From the NCBI GenBank assembly GCA_030040475.1, contig JASHTQ010000646.1, forward strand, positions 1 through 8,309: DNA of 8,309 nt. Direction: 5' to 3'. The stretch is from Streptosporangiaceae bacterium (GTDB lineage Bacteria; Actinomycetota; Actinomycetes; Streptosporangiales; Streptosporangiaceae). Of the stretch, positions 1 through 6,308 are shown piece by piece. Within the stretch, counting starts at the first letter, position 1. The number at the start of each line of letters is the position of its first letter. A program made the position numbers and the translations under genes. The notes under the pieces are model-generated. The model did no database searches. It saw only the letters and a program-made list of their open reading frames with translations, and was not told the origin of the DNA.

Positions 1-2290
1 GCGCGGGCGGTTCTCCCCGGCCGGACGGTTCCGCCAAGCCGACACTGCGCAGCAGCCGGTCGATGGCGTCCCGGCCCACCGCGTGGCCGGGAACCGGGCG
101 GAGCACGTCGGCCAGGCTCGGGCCCGGGGCCGGGTCACCGGCGTGCAGGATGACGTCGCGGGTGCCGGCGGCCAGCAGCGTGCCGTCCGCGGCCGCCCAC
201 GCGGCGAGCAGGCCGCTCGCCTCGAGCGCCGCCTCGAGGCCGGCCCGGTCGGGCTCGGGCACCGACTCGTCGAAGTCGACGAGCAGGAACAGCGGCGCCC
301 CGGTCCCCGGCAGGCGATCCGCGGCCGAGTACGGCGACCTCGGCGGCTCCGGATCGGCCTGCTCCGCCCAGCGCCGGCGCTCTCGCCTGGCGGCGGAAAG
401 CTGCTGCTCGATCGACTGCTCGCGGGCCAGCGCCTCGTCGCGCTGGCGTTCGTAGGCCGCGAGCACCGGGTCCGCGACCTCGTGCGCGGCGCGGGCCACG
501 GAATCCGGGACGTCGCGGGGCAGCGCCCGCTCGGCGGCGGGCAGGTCCGGGTCGTCGGGGATCTCGGTCAGGGCGATGACCGGCGCCGGATCGCCCGGGC
601 GATCGCCAGCGTGCTGGCCGGGGTGATCGCCAGCGTGATCGCCGGGGTGATCGCCAGCGTGATCGCCAGCGTGACGGTAAAGCCGCGCGGCCCAGTCGGT
701 GACTTCGGCCGCGTACTGGCGCGAGGCGCTGACTAGCTCGCCGGCGCGCTCGTCGGCACGGTCCCGCGCCGCGCCGAGCTGGGCGTCCAGCCGCTCGGCC
801 TGCTCGCGGAGGCCATCGGCCCGCCGCTCGGCGGCGGCGACATCCTTCAGCCTCGTGTCGAGCTGGGCGGCGGCTCGCAGTCGTGCCGTGATGACCGTGT
901 CCGTCTCGGCGAGCTGGGCTCGCCAGCCCTCCAGCTCGGCGCCGATTCCCCCGTCGAGCGCCTCGGCGGCGGGCCGGGCGACGGCCACGGTGACCCCGCC
1001 GGGATCGGTCAGCTGCTCGGCGGCGGCAACGGACAGCACGTCCTTGCGTGCGACCGGGGGCTCGGCCAGCAGCGCCTCGTCGACCCCGCTGCCCCGGGCG
1101 GCGCGGCGGGCGTCGAGCAGCGAGCGGCGCAGGCCGGAAACGTCGCTCCCGACTTCGGCCAGCTCGTCCCGCAGCCGCCCGGCGGCGGTCGCCTCGCCGT
1201 CGCGGGCGAGCTCGGCGGTCGCCCACGCCGAACGCGCCGCGCCTTCCTCCGCCCGCACCGTCTCGCGCTTGTCGCGCAGGTCGCGCAGCGCCCCGTAGGC
1301 GGCGCTCTCGCGGAGCGTCCGCAGGTCGGCGTCGGCCTGCGCGTGAGCGCGCTCGAGCGCCTCGAGCTCCGCCCCGGCGGCAGACTCCTTCTCCTTCAGA
1401 GCTGCCACCTCCCGTTCGGCATCTCCTGCTTGTCGCCTTGTAACGGCGAGATCCTCGAGTGCGGCCCGCATGTGTCCGACGCGGTCGCGCAGCACCCCGT
1501 GCAGATAGCCTCGGTAGCTCTTGAGGAACGCGGTCAGCGCCGCGTTCGTCTTCTCCAGCCTGCCGAGCTCCTCGCGGACCGAGTCGAGGTCGTCGAGGTT
1601 GCGCGCGACCTTGTCGATGACCTCCTCATCCAGCGGCGGGAGGGCGTCGCTGAGCACCTTGACGAGCTCGCCGGACTCGATCCGGTCGCCGATCGTCGGG
1701 CGGCGCAGACCGTACAGCAGGTGGACGAGGTTGCGGTAGCGGGCGAGGTCGGTGAGGCCGAACAGGTCGCGGGCGACCCGGGCCTTGTAGTCGGGCGCGC
1801 GCTCGTACCAGTTGTCGTGGCCGACGAGGTCGCGCGCCTGTTCGGCGGACGGGCGGCGGGCCGGGTCGTGCAGCGGGAACTCCTCGCCGACCTCCAGCGT
1901 CGTGACGAAGAACGCGGGCCGTGCCTCGCCGGTCGAGGCGGACGCCTTGATCGCGGCGCCCAGCGTGAGCCGGTGCGGCCGGCCCTCGTCGTCGACCCGG
2001 GTGAACTCGGCCCACAGGTAGCCGAGCCGGTTGGTGCCGGCCGTCCAGCCGTCGAGCATCAGCCACTTCAGCGACGTCTTGCCGCCGCCGGCCGCGTCCA
2101 GCCGGCGGACGTCGCCGTCGAGCAGGAACGGCAGCAGGATCTCCAGCGCCTTGGACTTGCCCGCGCCGTTCTTGCCGCGCAGCAGCAGCCGCCCGTCGCC
2201 GAAGGAGAACTCGTCGTCGTACTGCCACACCTGGTGGATCCCGGCGCGGGCGAGCCGGAACCTGCTCGGGTGGCGTGCCAGCGGGATCAT
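1..2290 (-). CDS. jetC: Wadjet JetC, SMC/SbcC-like ATPase (TIGR02680 family), 3' part off the left edge
   Basis: Seen: an open frame of 763 codons from ATG at 2290 to the window edge with no stop. Start is fixed by GGAGGT six bases upstream and by ATGA overlap with jetB. A Walker A loop G-K-N-G-A-G-K-S lies at residues 39-46, preceded by W-Q-Y-D and an L-L-L-R-G strand as in TIGR02680 proteins. Residues about 224-540 are rich in Glu, Arg, Ala and Leu, consistent with a long coiled-coil arm. Residues 540-567 are a His-Gly-Asp tetrapeptide repeat, then a second arm-like stretch. Around 664-745 is the hinge-proximal globular segment (A-P-L-F-L-L-V-D-F). Known: family members are about 1350-1400 residues, so the second arm plus signature and Walker B motifs are missing here. 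JetC is the SMC-like motor that hydrolyses ATP and extrudes DNA loops with JetA and JetB to restrict plasmids. Inferred: functional membership in a complete system, provided jetD follows on the left. Confidence 0.93.
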   Translation of the reverse strand, partial: MIPLARHPSRFRLARAGIHQVWQYDDEFSFGDGRLLLRGKNGAGKSKALEILLPFLLDGDVRRLDAAGGGKTSLKWLMLDGWTAGTNRLGYLWAEFTRVDDEGRPHRLTLGAAIKASASTGEARPAFFVTTLEVGEEFPLHDPARRPSAEQARDLVGHDNWYERAPDYKARVARDLFGLTDLARYRNLVHLLYGLRRPTIGDRIESGELVKVLSDALPPLDEEVIDKVARNLDDLDSVREELGRLEKTNAALTAFLKSYRGYLHGVLRDRVGHMRAALEDLAVTRRQAGDAEREVAALKEKESAAGAELEALERAHAQADADLRTLRESAAYGALRDLRDKRETVRAEEGAARSAWATAELARDGEATAAGRLRDELAEVGSDVSGLRRSLLDARRAARGSGVDEALLAEPPVARKDVLSVAAAEQLTDPGGVTVAVARPAAEALDGGIGAELEGWRAQLAETDTVITARLRAAAQLDTRLKDVAAAERRADGLREQAERLDAQLGAARDRADERAGELVSASRQYAAEVTDWAARLYRHAGDHAGDHPGDHAGDHPGQHAGDRPGDPAPVIALTEIPDDPDLPAAERALPRDVPDSVARAAHEVADPVLAAYERQRDEALAREQSIEQQLSAARRERRRWAEQADPEPPRSPYSAADRLPGTGAPLFLLVDFDESVPEPDRAGLEAALEASGLLAAWAAADGTLLAAGTRDVILHAGDPAPGPSLADVLRPVPGHAVGRDAIDRLLRSVGLAEPSGRGEPPA
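590..673 (-). repeat. 12-bp tandem repeat in jetC encoding H-(A/P)-G-D tetrapeptides
   Basis: Seven consecutive 12-bp units lie in the jetC frame. On the plus strand they are variants of gatcgccagcgt and gatcgccggggt. Read on the coding strand they give residues 540-567: HAGD, HAGD, HPGD, HAGD, HPGQ, HAGD, RPGD. The array sits between two arm-like helical stretches, ahead of the hinge-proximal segment. The unit length is a multiple of three, so copy-number change by slippage would keep the frame. It is likely a flexible, His-rich linker; its function is unknown. Confidence 0.9.
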
Positions 2291-3423
2291 GTGCTGACCT
2301 CCGGTGCGTAGCGGGCGGCCGCCGCGCTCAGCAGCCATCCGTCCTGCGGTGGGCGCGCCGGCCGGATCAGGCGCATCCGGCGCAGCAGGTCGGTGACCGC
2401 GGCGGCGAGCAGGGCGGGCGCCGCGGTGAGCTCGGCGGACCAGGCGCCGCGGTGCTCTGCTATCAAGCCGGCGAGCACGTCCTCGACGCGGCCTGCCGGG
2501 ATCGGGACGCCGGCCCCGCCGTCGGCGGGGGCCAGCTCGGCGGCGAGCCTGCCGACAAGCAGCAGCGCGGCCCAGGCGACCGTGCCGGTGCCGGGGAACT
2601 GGGTGTCGGTCAGCTCCTGTTCGGCGTCGACGAGGGCGACTCCCTCGGCCCGGATCTCCGCGGTCAGGCCGGTGAAGTCCTCGAGGATCCGCTGCTCGCG
2701 GCGCTGGCTGCGGCGCAGCCAGTCGAGTTCTTCCTCGGTCAGGTCGTCGGTGTAGACGACGGGCGTCTCGACAAGCAGGCGCCGCACCCGGTGCCGCGGG
2801 CCTTGCTGCTGCGGCTCTGCCGCCCTCTCGATCAGGTCGGCGGCATCGGTTGCCTGGCTCAGCGGGCCGCCGACCAGGCGCCTGGCGATCTCGCGGTCGA
2901 TGGTCAGCAGCGCGTCCGCCTCGGCGTCGCCGGCGTAGGAGTCGACGCTGCCCTCGTCCTCGGCGATCACCCGCCAGGCCATGAGCTGCTTGAGCGCGGC
3001 GACGAGCGCGCGGCGTTCGGTCACGCGATTCGGCTCGCCGAGGTCGATCTCGGCTTCCGCGGCGGCCGCCCGGGTCCGCGCCACCACCTCGGACAGCAGC
3101 AGCTGCTCGGGCGCCGTGACGAGGGCGGCGAGCGCCAGCGCGAGGTAGGCGTACGTGCGCGGGGTGAACGGGGCGCCGGAGCCGCGTTCCAGCCTGCGGC
3201 CGGCGTCGCGGCCGAGCCCCGCCTTGTGCAGCCGGGCGAAGCCGGGCTCGACGGTGAGCCGGTAGCCCAGCAGCTGGCCGAACTGCCGCGCGAGCTCGTC
3301 GGCATGCCTGCGGACCAGGGGGAACTCGTCCGGGTGGGTCGCCGCGGTCACGAGCGGCTCGGTGAGCAGGAGCCGGATCGCCGCCCGGCGTTCGGCGGCC
3401 AGGCTCTCGGCGAAGTCGCTCAC
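2287..3423 (-). CDS. jetB: Wadjet JetB, KITE-like subunit (DUF2398/TIGR02678)
   Basis: A 378-residue protein, normal length for the family. The GTG start at 3423 overlaps the jetA stop (GTGA) and has AGGGAGG four bases upstream; the TGA at 2287-2289 overlaps the jetC ATG. Visible family landmarks are F-P-L-V-R-R-H-A-D-E-L (residues 34-44), F-T-P-R-T-Y-A-Y-L-A-L-A-L-A-A-L (86-101), a V-T-E-R-R-A-L-V-A-A-L-K-Q-L helix of a winged-helix-type region (134-147), then P-V-V-Y-T-D-D-L-T-E-E-E-L (221-233) and A-E-I-R-A-E-G-V-A-L-V-D (255-266). No signal peptide or membrane segment is seen, so it is cytosolic. Known: in Wadjet, JetB is the MukE/KITE-like dimer that bridges the JetA kleisin and helps load DNA onto the JetC motor. 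Its position between jetA and jetC matches the standard order. The frame stays open far upstream of the GTG only as an out-of-frame shadow of jetA. Confidence 0.94.
   Translation of the reverse strand: MSDFAESLAAERRAAIRLLLTEPLVTAATHPDEFPLVRRHADELARQFGQLLGYRLTVEPGFARLHKAGLGRDAGRRLERGSGAPFTPRTYAYLALALAALVTAPEQLLLSEVVARTRAAAAEAEIDLGEPNRVTERRALVAALKQLMAWRVIAEDEGSVDSYAGDAEADALLTIDREIARRLVGGPLSQATDAADLIERAAEPQQQGPRHRVRRLLVETPVVYTDDLTEEELDWLRRSQRREQRILEDFTGLTAEIRAEGVALVDAEQELTDTQFPGTGTVAWAALLLVGRLAAELAPADGGAGVPIPAGRVEDVLAGLIAEHRGAWSAELTAAPALLAAAVTDLLRRMRLIRPARPPQDGWLLSAAAARYAPEVST
2297..2302 (-). promoter_or_regulatory. ribosome binding site of jetC
   Basis: GGAGGT on the minus strand, six bases before the ATG at 2290. 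It lies inside the last codons of jetB, decides the jetC start, and supports coupled translation through the ATGA overlap. Confidence 0.8.
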
Positions 3424-4946
3424 CCGGCCTCCCTGGTGTACTGCGTCGTGCTGGTGGCGATACTCAGGCGCAGGCCGTCGAGGAGGAAGTCGCCGTCGGC
3501 GCCGCGGACGACCGTGCGGCCGCCCGGCGACCGGGTCAGGGTGACTCCCACGCCGAGGTCGTCGTCCGCGCCTTCGGCGTCGGCGAAGGCCGGGGCGGCG
3601 GCCGCGAGGGCGCGGGCCACCAGGTCCAGGAGCAGGTCCGTCGCCGCGGGTGACAGGCGGACGTCCGCCAGGCGGGACGACGCCGCCCGCAGCTCGGCCG
3701 CGGCCGCCCGCTGGCGCCGCGCCGACTGCGCCGCGTCGGCGCGGAGGCGTTCGGCCTGCGCGGCGTAGTCCTCGGCGGTTGCCGCCCGGCCGCGCGGGGT
3801 CCGTGAGCCGCGCTCGCGCAGCGCGACGGGAACCGGCGCGACCGGGCCGTCCCACCAGCTCGTGGTGGCGGGCACGTCGTCGCCGACCTCGCAGACGACG
3901 CCGAGGTGGCGCGCGCCGTACAGGCCGAAGGCCGCGGCGAACAGGTCGTGGGCGGTGGCGTCGTCGCAGCCGTCGAACCAGCGCGCGAGCCTGAGCAGGT
4001 CCTTGCGCCTGGAAAGCTCGCCGGTGGAGGAGCGGATCATCCGCTTGGCGTTGGCCAGCAGGGCCTGCAGCGCCCGCAGCGTGGCATCCCTGAGCTGGCT
4101 GACCTGGCTGCCCTCGCCGGAGTCGTCGAAAAACCACGCGTGCAGGCTCGCCCAGTCCTCGACGTCGCGTCCCCTGCTGCGCTGGATCTCGATCTCGGCG
4201 CGCCTGAGCGCCGCCAGGCCCGTGTCGGTTTCGTCGATCCTGCGCAGGATCTCCGGCAGCAGCGGCCACAGGCCGGTCAGGCTCTGCTCGATCTGCGGGG
4301 CGAAGAACGCGACGTCGTCGGTGATCGTCTCGGCGTAGTCGAGCAGCAGTTCCTTGAAGCCGGCGAATTCGGCCGAGTCGAGGTCGTAGCGGAATATCAC
4401 CTGGCCGAGGAACGCGTAGAAGTCGCGTACCGAGTCGGCGAACTGGCCGAACTGCGCGAACAGCGTGGAGATGCGCTCCAGGGACTCGCCGGGCTCGGCG
4501 CCGCCCGGCGCCTGCGTCTTCTGGTAGAGCTCGTCGAGGCCCTTCGCGACCAGGCCGAGCATCTCGCGGCTCACCTCGCGGGCGGCGTCGGCGGTGGCCA
4601 GGACCTCGTCGGCCTGGCGCTGGATCCGCTCGCCGAGCGGGGAAAGCTGGTAGCGGGACCGGACGCGATGATATTCGCGGATGCTGGCCGCCTTCACCGG
4701 ACGCGAGCTTGGCAGCAGGTTTCCCCAGGTCTTGAGGTTGTCCAGCTTGGCAGCCACGGTGTCGGGCGGCGGGCTGCCCGGCAGCCGCTCGGCGACGTCG
4801 TGCGCCGAGAGGTCGGCGAGCAGCGTGCCGGTGAAGACCCGCATGACCGCCAGGTACGTCCGCCTGTCGGGGACGGTCAGGTAGGTGTAGGCGGTCAGCC
4901 GGTCGAGATCGGAGGCCGCCGACCGGCTGACGTCATCGTCGTCCAC
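3420..4946 (-). CDS. jetA: Wadjet JetA, kleisin-like subunit (DUF2397/TIGR02677)
   Basis: A 508-residue protein, typical for the family. The start is the GTG at 4946: an in-frame TAA lies three codons upstream, and no ATG occurs before residue 35. Landmarks: Y-L-A-V-M-R-V-F (31-38), K-L-D-N-L-K-T-W-G-N-L (67-77) and Y-H-R-V-R-S-R-Y-Q-L-S-P-L-G-E (92-106), an N-terminal winged-helix-like region. A long helical middle follows at about 110-300, and a C-terminal strand-rich end L-L-D-G-L-R-L-S-I-A near 490. No signal peptide or membrane segment. Known: DUF2397 proteins are JetA, the MukF/kleisin-like bridge that closes the SMC ring in Wadjet. It is first in the operon and its stop overlaps the jetB start by four bases. 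No clear ribosome binding site precedes the GTG, so translation may be leaderless. Function is inferred from family and gene order. Confidence 0.94.
   Translation of the reverse strand: MDDDDVSRSAASDLDRLTAYTYLTVPDRRTYLAVMRVFTGTLLADLSAHDVAERLPGSPPPDTVAAKLDNLKTWGNLLPSSRPVKAASIREYHRVRSRYQLSPLGERIQRQADEVLATADAAREVSREMLGLVAKGLDELYQKTQAPGGAEPGESLERISTLFAQFGQFADSVRDFYAFLGQVIFRYDLDSAEFAGFKELLLDYAETITDDVAFFAPQIEQSLTGLWPLLPEILRRIDETDTGLAALRRAEIEIQRSRGRDVEDWASLHAWFFDDSGEGSQVSQLRDATLRALQALLANAKRMIRSSTGELSRRKDLLRLARWFDGCDDATAHDLFAAAFGLYGARHLGVVCEVGDDVPATTSWWDGPVAPVPVALRERGSRTPRGRAATAEDYAAQAERLRADAAQSARRQRAAAAELRAASSRLADVRLSPAATDLLLDLVARALAAAAPAFADAEGADDDLGVGVTLTRSPGGRTVVRGADGDFLLDGLRLSIATSTTQYTREAG
3428..3434 (-). 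promoter_or_regulatory. ribosome binding site of jetB
   Basis: AGGGAGG on the minus strand, four bases before the GTG at 3423, embedded in the end of jetA. Supports the GTG start and coupling to jetA translation. Confidence 0.7.
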
Positions 4947-4954
4947 GGTTCGTT

Positions 4955-4960
4955 ACGGTA
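4955..4960 (-). promoter_or_regulatory. candidate -10 element of a leaderless jetA promoter
   Basis: TACCGT (TANNNT form) on the minus strand ends eight bases before the jetA GTG. This spacing would put the transcription start at or next to the start codon, fitting the absence of a Shine-Dalgarno. I see no good -35 at 16-18 bases. Weak evidence; common in actinomycetes but not proven here. Confidence 0.3.
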
Positions 4961-5019
4961 CGGGAGGCCACCGACAAAACGCGGGCATTCGGCGATCGTG
5001 GCGCGCTCGCGCCCGCGCG

Positions 5020-5139
5020 TCAGGCCTGGATGACCTGCTCCTCGGCGGTGTCGGCGGTGTCGGCGGCCGCAACGGTCTCAACGGTGGACTCCGAAGGTGG
5101 AGAAGAACCAGAACGCGGACGTCAACCAGATCAGTGTCG
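5020..5139 (-). pseudogene. possible frameshifted gene tail between the methyltransferase and jetA
   Basis: On the minus strand, 5139-5078 reads as a hydrophobic aromatic peptide (I-T-T-L-I-W-L-T-S-A-F-W-F-F-S-T-F). It then hits a stop, while the adjacent frame from about 5089 continues as an acidic Ala/Thr tail ending E-E-Q-V-I-Q-A at a TGA (5022-5020). Third codon positions are about 80-90% G or C in both pieces, as in real genes here. One frameshift would join them. There is no start codon or recognisable family, so this may be a chance reading of a 193-base spacer. The spacer also contains nearly three copies of cggcggtgt (about 5043-5066). Confidence 0.2.
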
Positions 5140-5802
5140 TTATGTTGCTTTGGCAAGTACCAGCGTGTGGCCGCTGTCTCCGTCCGGGACGTAGCGGTGC
5201 CAGACGGGCATCAGCCGCGCCGCCCGCAGCCAGCTCAGGTAGGTCGCGGTGGCGGCGTGGTCCCAGAACATGTCGGCGCCGAGGTAGGGCTCGGTCCCGG
5301 TCCACCGCATGGCTCCGACGATGGCCAGGAAGTACCCGCCGGGGCGGAGCCAGCGGCGGATGCGCGGGAACAGCGCCTGCTGGTCGGTGAGCGGAACATG
5401 GATCAGCGAGTAGAAGGCCGCCACGGCGTCCGCGCTGGCCGGCCTCAGCCGCAATGCGGTCATGTCGGCCTGGACGAACCGGGCGGCGGGGACGAGGCGC
5501 TGCGCCCGGCGGAGCTGGACCGCGGAGAAATCGACGCCGAGCACGGTCAGCCCGCGGCCGGCCAGCTCGCGGGTGGCCGGCACCCCCGCCCCGCAGCCCA
5601 GGTCCACGACCAGGGCGCCGGGACGAAGCAGGCCGGCCAGTTCTGCCGTCCAGCCGACGTAACGGCTGACGTCCTCGGCGGAGGTGCGGGCGGCGGTGCC
5701 GTCGTCGCTGCGGTAGGCCAGCGAGATCGCGTCGTAGCCGCGGCGGACAAGATCGCGCTGCCGTGCCCGCTCGGCCGCGTCGTCGGATGCCATCACCGCC
5801 AT
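5140..5802 (-). CDS. class I SAM-dependent methyltransferase, substrate unknown
   Basis: A 220-residue cytosolic protein ending at TAA (5142-5140). Motifs of the Rossmann-like class I fold are complete. Motif I is V-V-D-L-G-C-G-A-G (65-73, SAM glycine loop). The acidic end of strand 2 is V-L-G-V-D-F-S with Asp91 for the ribose hydroxyls. F-V-Q-A-D-M holds Asp113 near the adenine. S-L-I-H-V-P-L is at 132-138, and the post-motif turn L-R-P-G-G-Y-F at 152-158. This resembles Methyltransf_11/25 proteins acting on small molecules, but the acceptor cannot be read from the sequence. Start is uncertain: ATG at 5802, or ATG at 5793 three codons in. Neither has a strong ribosome binding site, only AAAGG about 20 bases upstream of 5802. 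The gene is co-directional with jetA but separated by 193 bases, so a separate function is likely. Confidence 0.85.
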   Translation of the reverse strand: MAVMASDDAAERARQRDLVRRGYDAISLAYRSDDGTAARTSAEDVSRYVGWTAELAGLLRPGALVVDLGCGAGVPATRELAGRGLTVLGVDFSAVQLRRAQRLVPAARFVQADMTALRLRPASADAVAAFYSLIHVPLTDQQALFPRIRRWLRPGGYFLAIVGAMRWTGTEPYLGADMFWDHAATATYLSWLRAARLMPVWHRYVPDGDSGHTLVLAKAT

Positions 5803-5854
5803 CTTCGCGCCCGCTGGCTGCCTTTGCCACCCCCGGATGCCGGCGGCGGCCCGC

Positions 5855-5884
5855 GGGGCCCGGCGGGTCTTGCCGCCGGGCCCC
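5855..5884. terminator. strong GC hairpin, probable terminator
   Basis: Perfect 12-bp stem (ggggcccggcgg pairing with ccgccgggcccc) with a 6-base loop. On the plus strand it is followed by a T-rich tract (tcctttatttatt), the form of an intrinsic terminator. However, no plus-strand gene ends here. On the minus strand it lies 33 bases after the small ORF stop and 53 bases before the methyltransferase start, so it probably separates those two transcripts. Confidence 0.55.
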
Positions 5885-5892
5885 GTCCTTTA

Positions 5893-5928
5893 TTTATTCA
5901 GAACGAACCGTGGTTCCTAGTGCCCGAA
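5893..5928 (+). repeat. left copy of a ~36-bp imperfect inverted repeat
   Basis: Begins TTTATTCAGAACGA. Compared with the reverse complement of 7391-7426 it matches at about 27 of 36 positions, 13 of 14 in the first block. CCGTCC also occurs just outside both copies (5883-5888; on the right, complement of 7435-7440). It contains a GAACC-GT-GGTTC palindrome (5905-5916 region) and overlaps the end of the small ORF. It may be a dispersed genomic repeat or one end of an element. Confidence 0.5.
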
Positions 5929-6078
5929 AAATGGCGTGCAGACGGGGCGGCTGAACCCGTGCGCAGTGCGCACCTCGATGCAGGCCTGTGCCTTGGTCTT
6001 CGCCACGCCGACCATCCGGGTGCTCTGCCATTGCCGGACGGACGTCGCGCGCTGCGTCACCCTGGTCGATATTCGCAT
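5917..6078 (-). CDS. small ORF, 53 residues, unknown function
   Basis: Not recognised as any family. ATG at 6078 is preceded by AAAGGAG with six-base spacing, the best ribosome binding site in the window. The ORF ends at TAG (5919-5917). Its codons carry G or C in the third position in 46 of 53 cases, against roughly 55-58% at positions one and two, the pattern of genuine high-GC coding DNA. The product begins M-R-I-S-T-R-V-T-Q-R, is basic (many Arg/Lys), contains two Cys (33 and 47) and ends P-F-F-G-H. No signal peptide or membrane segment. It is divergent from the phosphoesterase (230 bases between starts) and is followed by the hairpin at 5855. It could be a small regulatory or DNA/RNA-binding peptide, but nothing shows which. 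Confidence 0.55.
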   Translation of the reverse strand: MRISTRVTQRATSVRQWQSTRMVGVAKTKAQACIEVRTAHGFSRPVCTPFFGH

Positions 6079-6084
6079 GCGGTG

Positions 6085-6091
6085 CTCCTTT
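6085..6091 (-). promoter_or_regulatory. ribosome binding site of the 53-residue ORF
   Basis: AAAGGAG on the minus strand, six bases before ATG 6078. This near-perfect match is the main evidence, with codon bias, that the small ORF is translated. Confidence 0.6.
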
Positions 6092-6236
6092 CGTCAGGCC
6101 GAGCTGTCATGCTCGCGACCGTTGTCCCTAAATCTGCGCACACGTACTGATGGGTTTCGGTGCGGACGCACAGCTTTCCAAGCCGGCGGTCGGGCAGCTC
6201 CCCGGCAGGTTCACCCGGGCGACACGCGCGGCGGTC

Positions 6237-6266
6237 TTCACGATGAACGATTGGTCCCGATATATT
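6237..6266 (+). promoter_or_regulatory. candidate sigma-70-type promoter of the phosphoesterase gene
   Basis: TTCACG (6237-6242) and TATATT (6261-6266), spaced by 18 bases, resemble -35 and -10 boxes (four and five of six consensus bases). They are placed 43 bases before the ATG at 6309. This is an AT-rich island in a GC-rich region. Inference from sequence only. Confidence 0.4.
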
Positions 6267-6277
6267 GCGCTCGCAAT
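6264..6277. promoter_or_regulatory. palindrome overlapping the -10, operator-like
   Basis: ATTGCG-CT-CGCAAT, perfect 6-bp arms with a 2-base centre. It overlaps the end of the proposed -10 and the expected transcription start, where a bound repressor would block initiation. The regulator is unknown. Confidence 0.35.
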
Positions 6278-6308
6278 CGAGGCCTACGGTTCGAGAGGGG
6301 AACGGTCA

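Noticed and set aside
590..673. Short tandem repeats suggesting a CRISPR array
   Set aside because: Units are 12 bp, contiguous without spacers and in frame within jetC; this is a coding repeat.
135..1226. 363-codon minus-strand open frame rich in Arg/Ala
   Set aside because: Overlaps jetC in another frame; composition is the usual Arg-rich out-of-frame reading.
2275..3768. 497-codon plus-strand open frame
   Set aside because: It lies opposite jetB/jetA, has low-complexity composition and no family features; it is a high-GC antisense shadow.
3906..5033. 375-codon plus-strand open frame
   Set aside because: Antisense to jetA, which has clear DUF2397 landmarks; no motif in the shadow.
5855..5884. 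Hairpin as terminator of a plus-strand gene
   Set aside because: Although the T-rich tract is on the plus strand, no plausible plus-strand gene ends before it; the genes on both sides are on the minus strand.
5134..6150. 338-codon plus-strand open frame across the methyltransferase and the small ORF
   Set aside because: It is antisense to a motif-complete methyltransferase and to the small ORF with its own ribosome binding site; no domain seen.
6150..6308. Upstream in-frame ATG (6150) as the phosphoesterase start
   Set aside because: It would put about 53 residues before the signal peptide, has no ribosome binding site and would include the promoter; ATG 6309 has a good site and a proper signal peptide.
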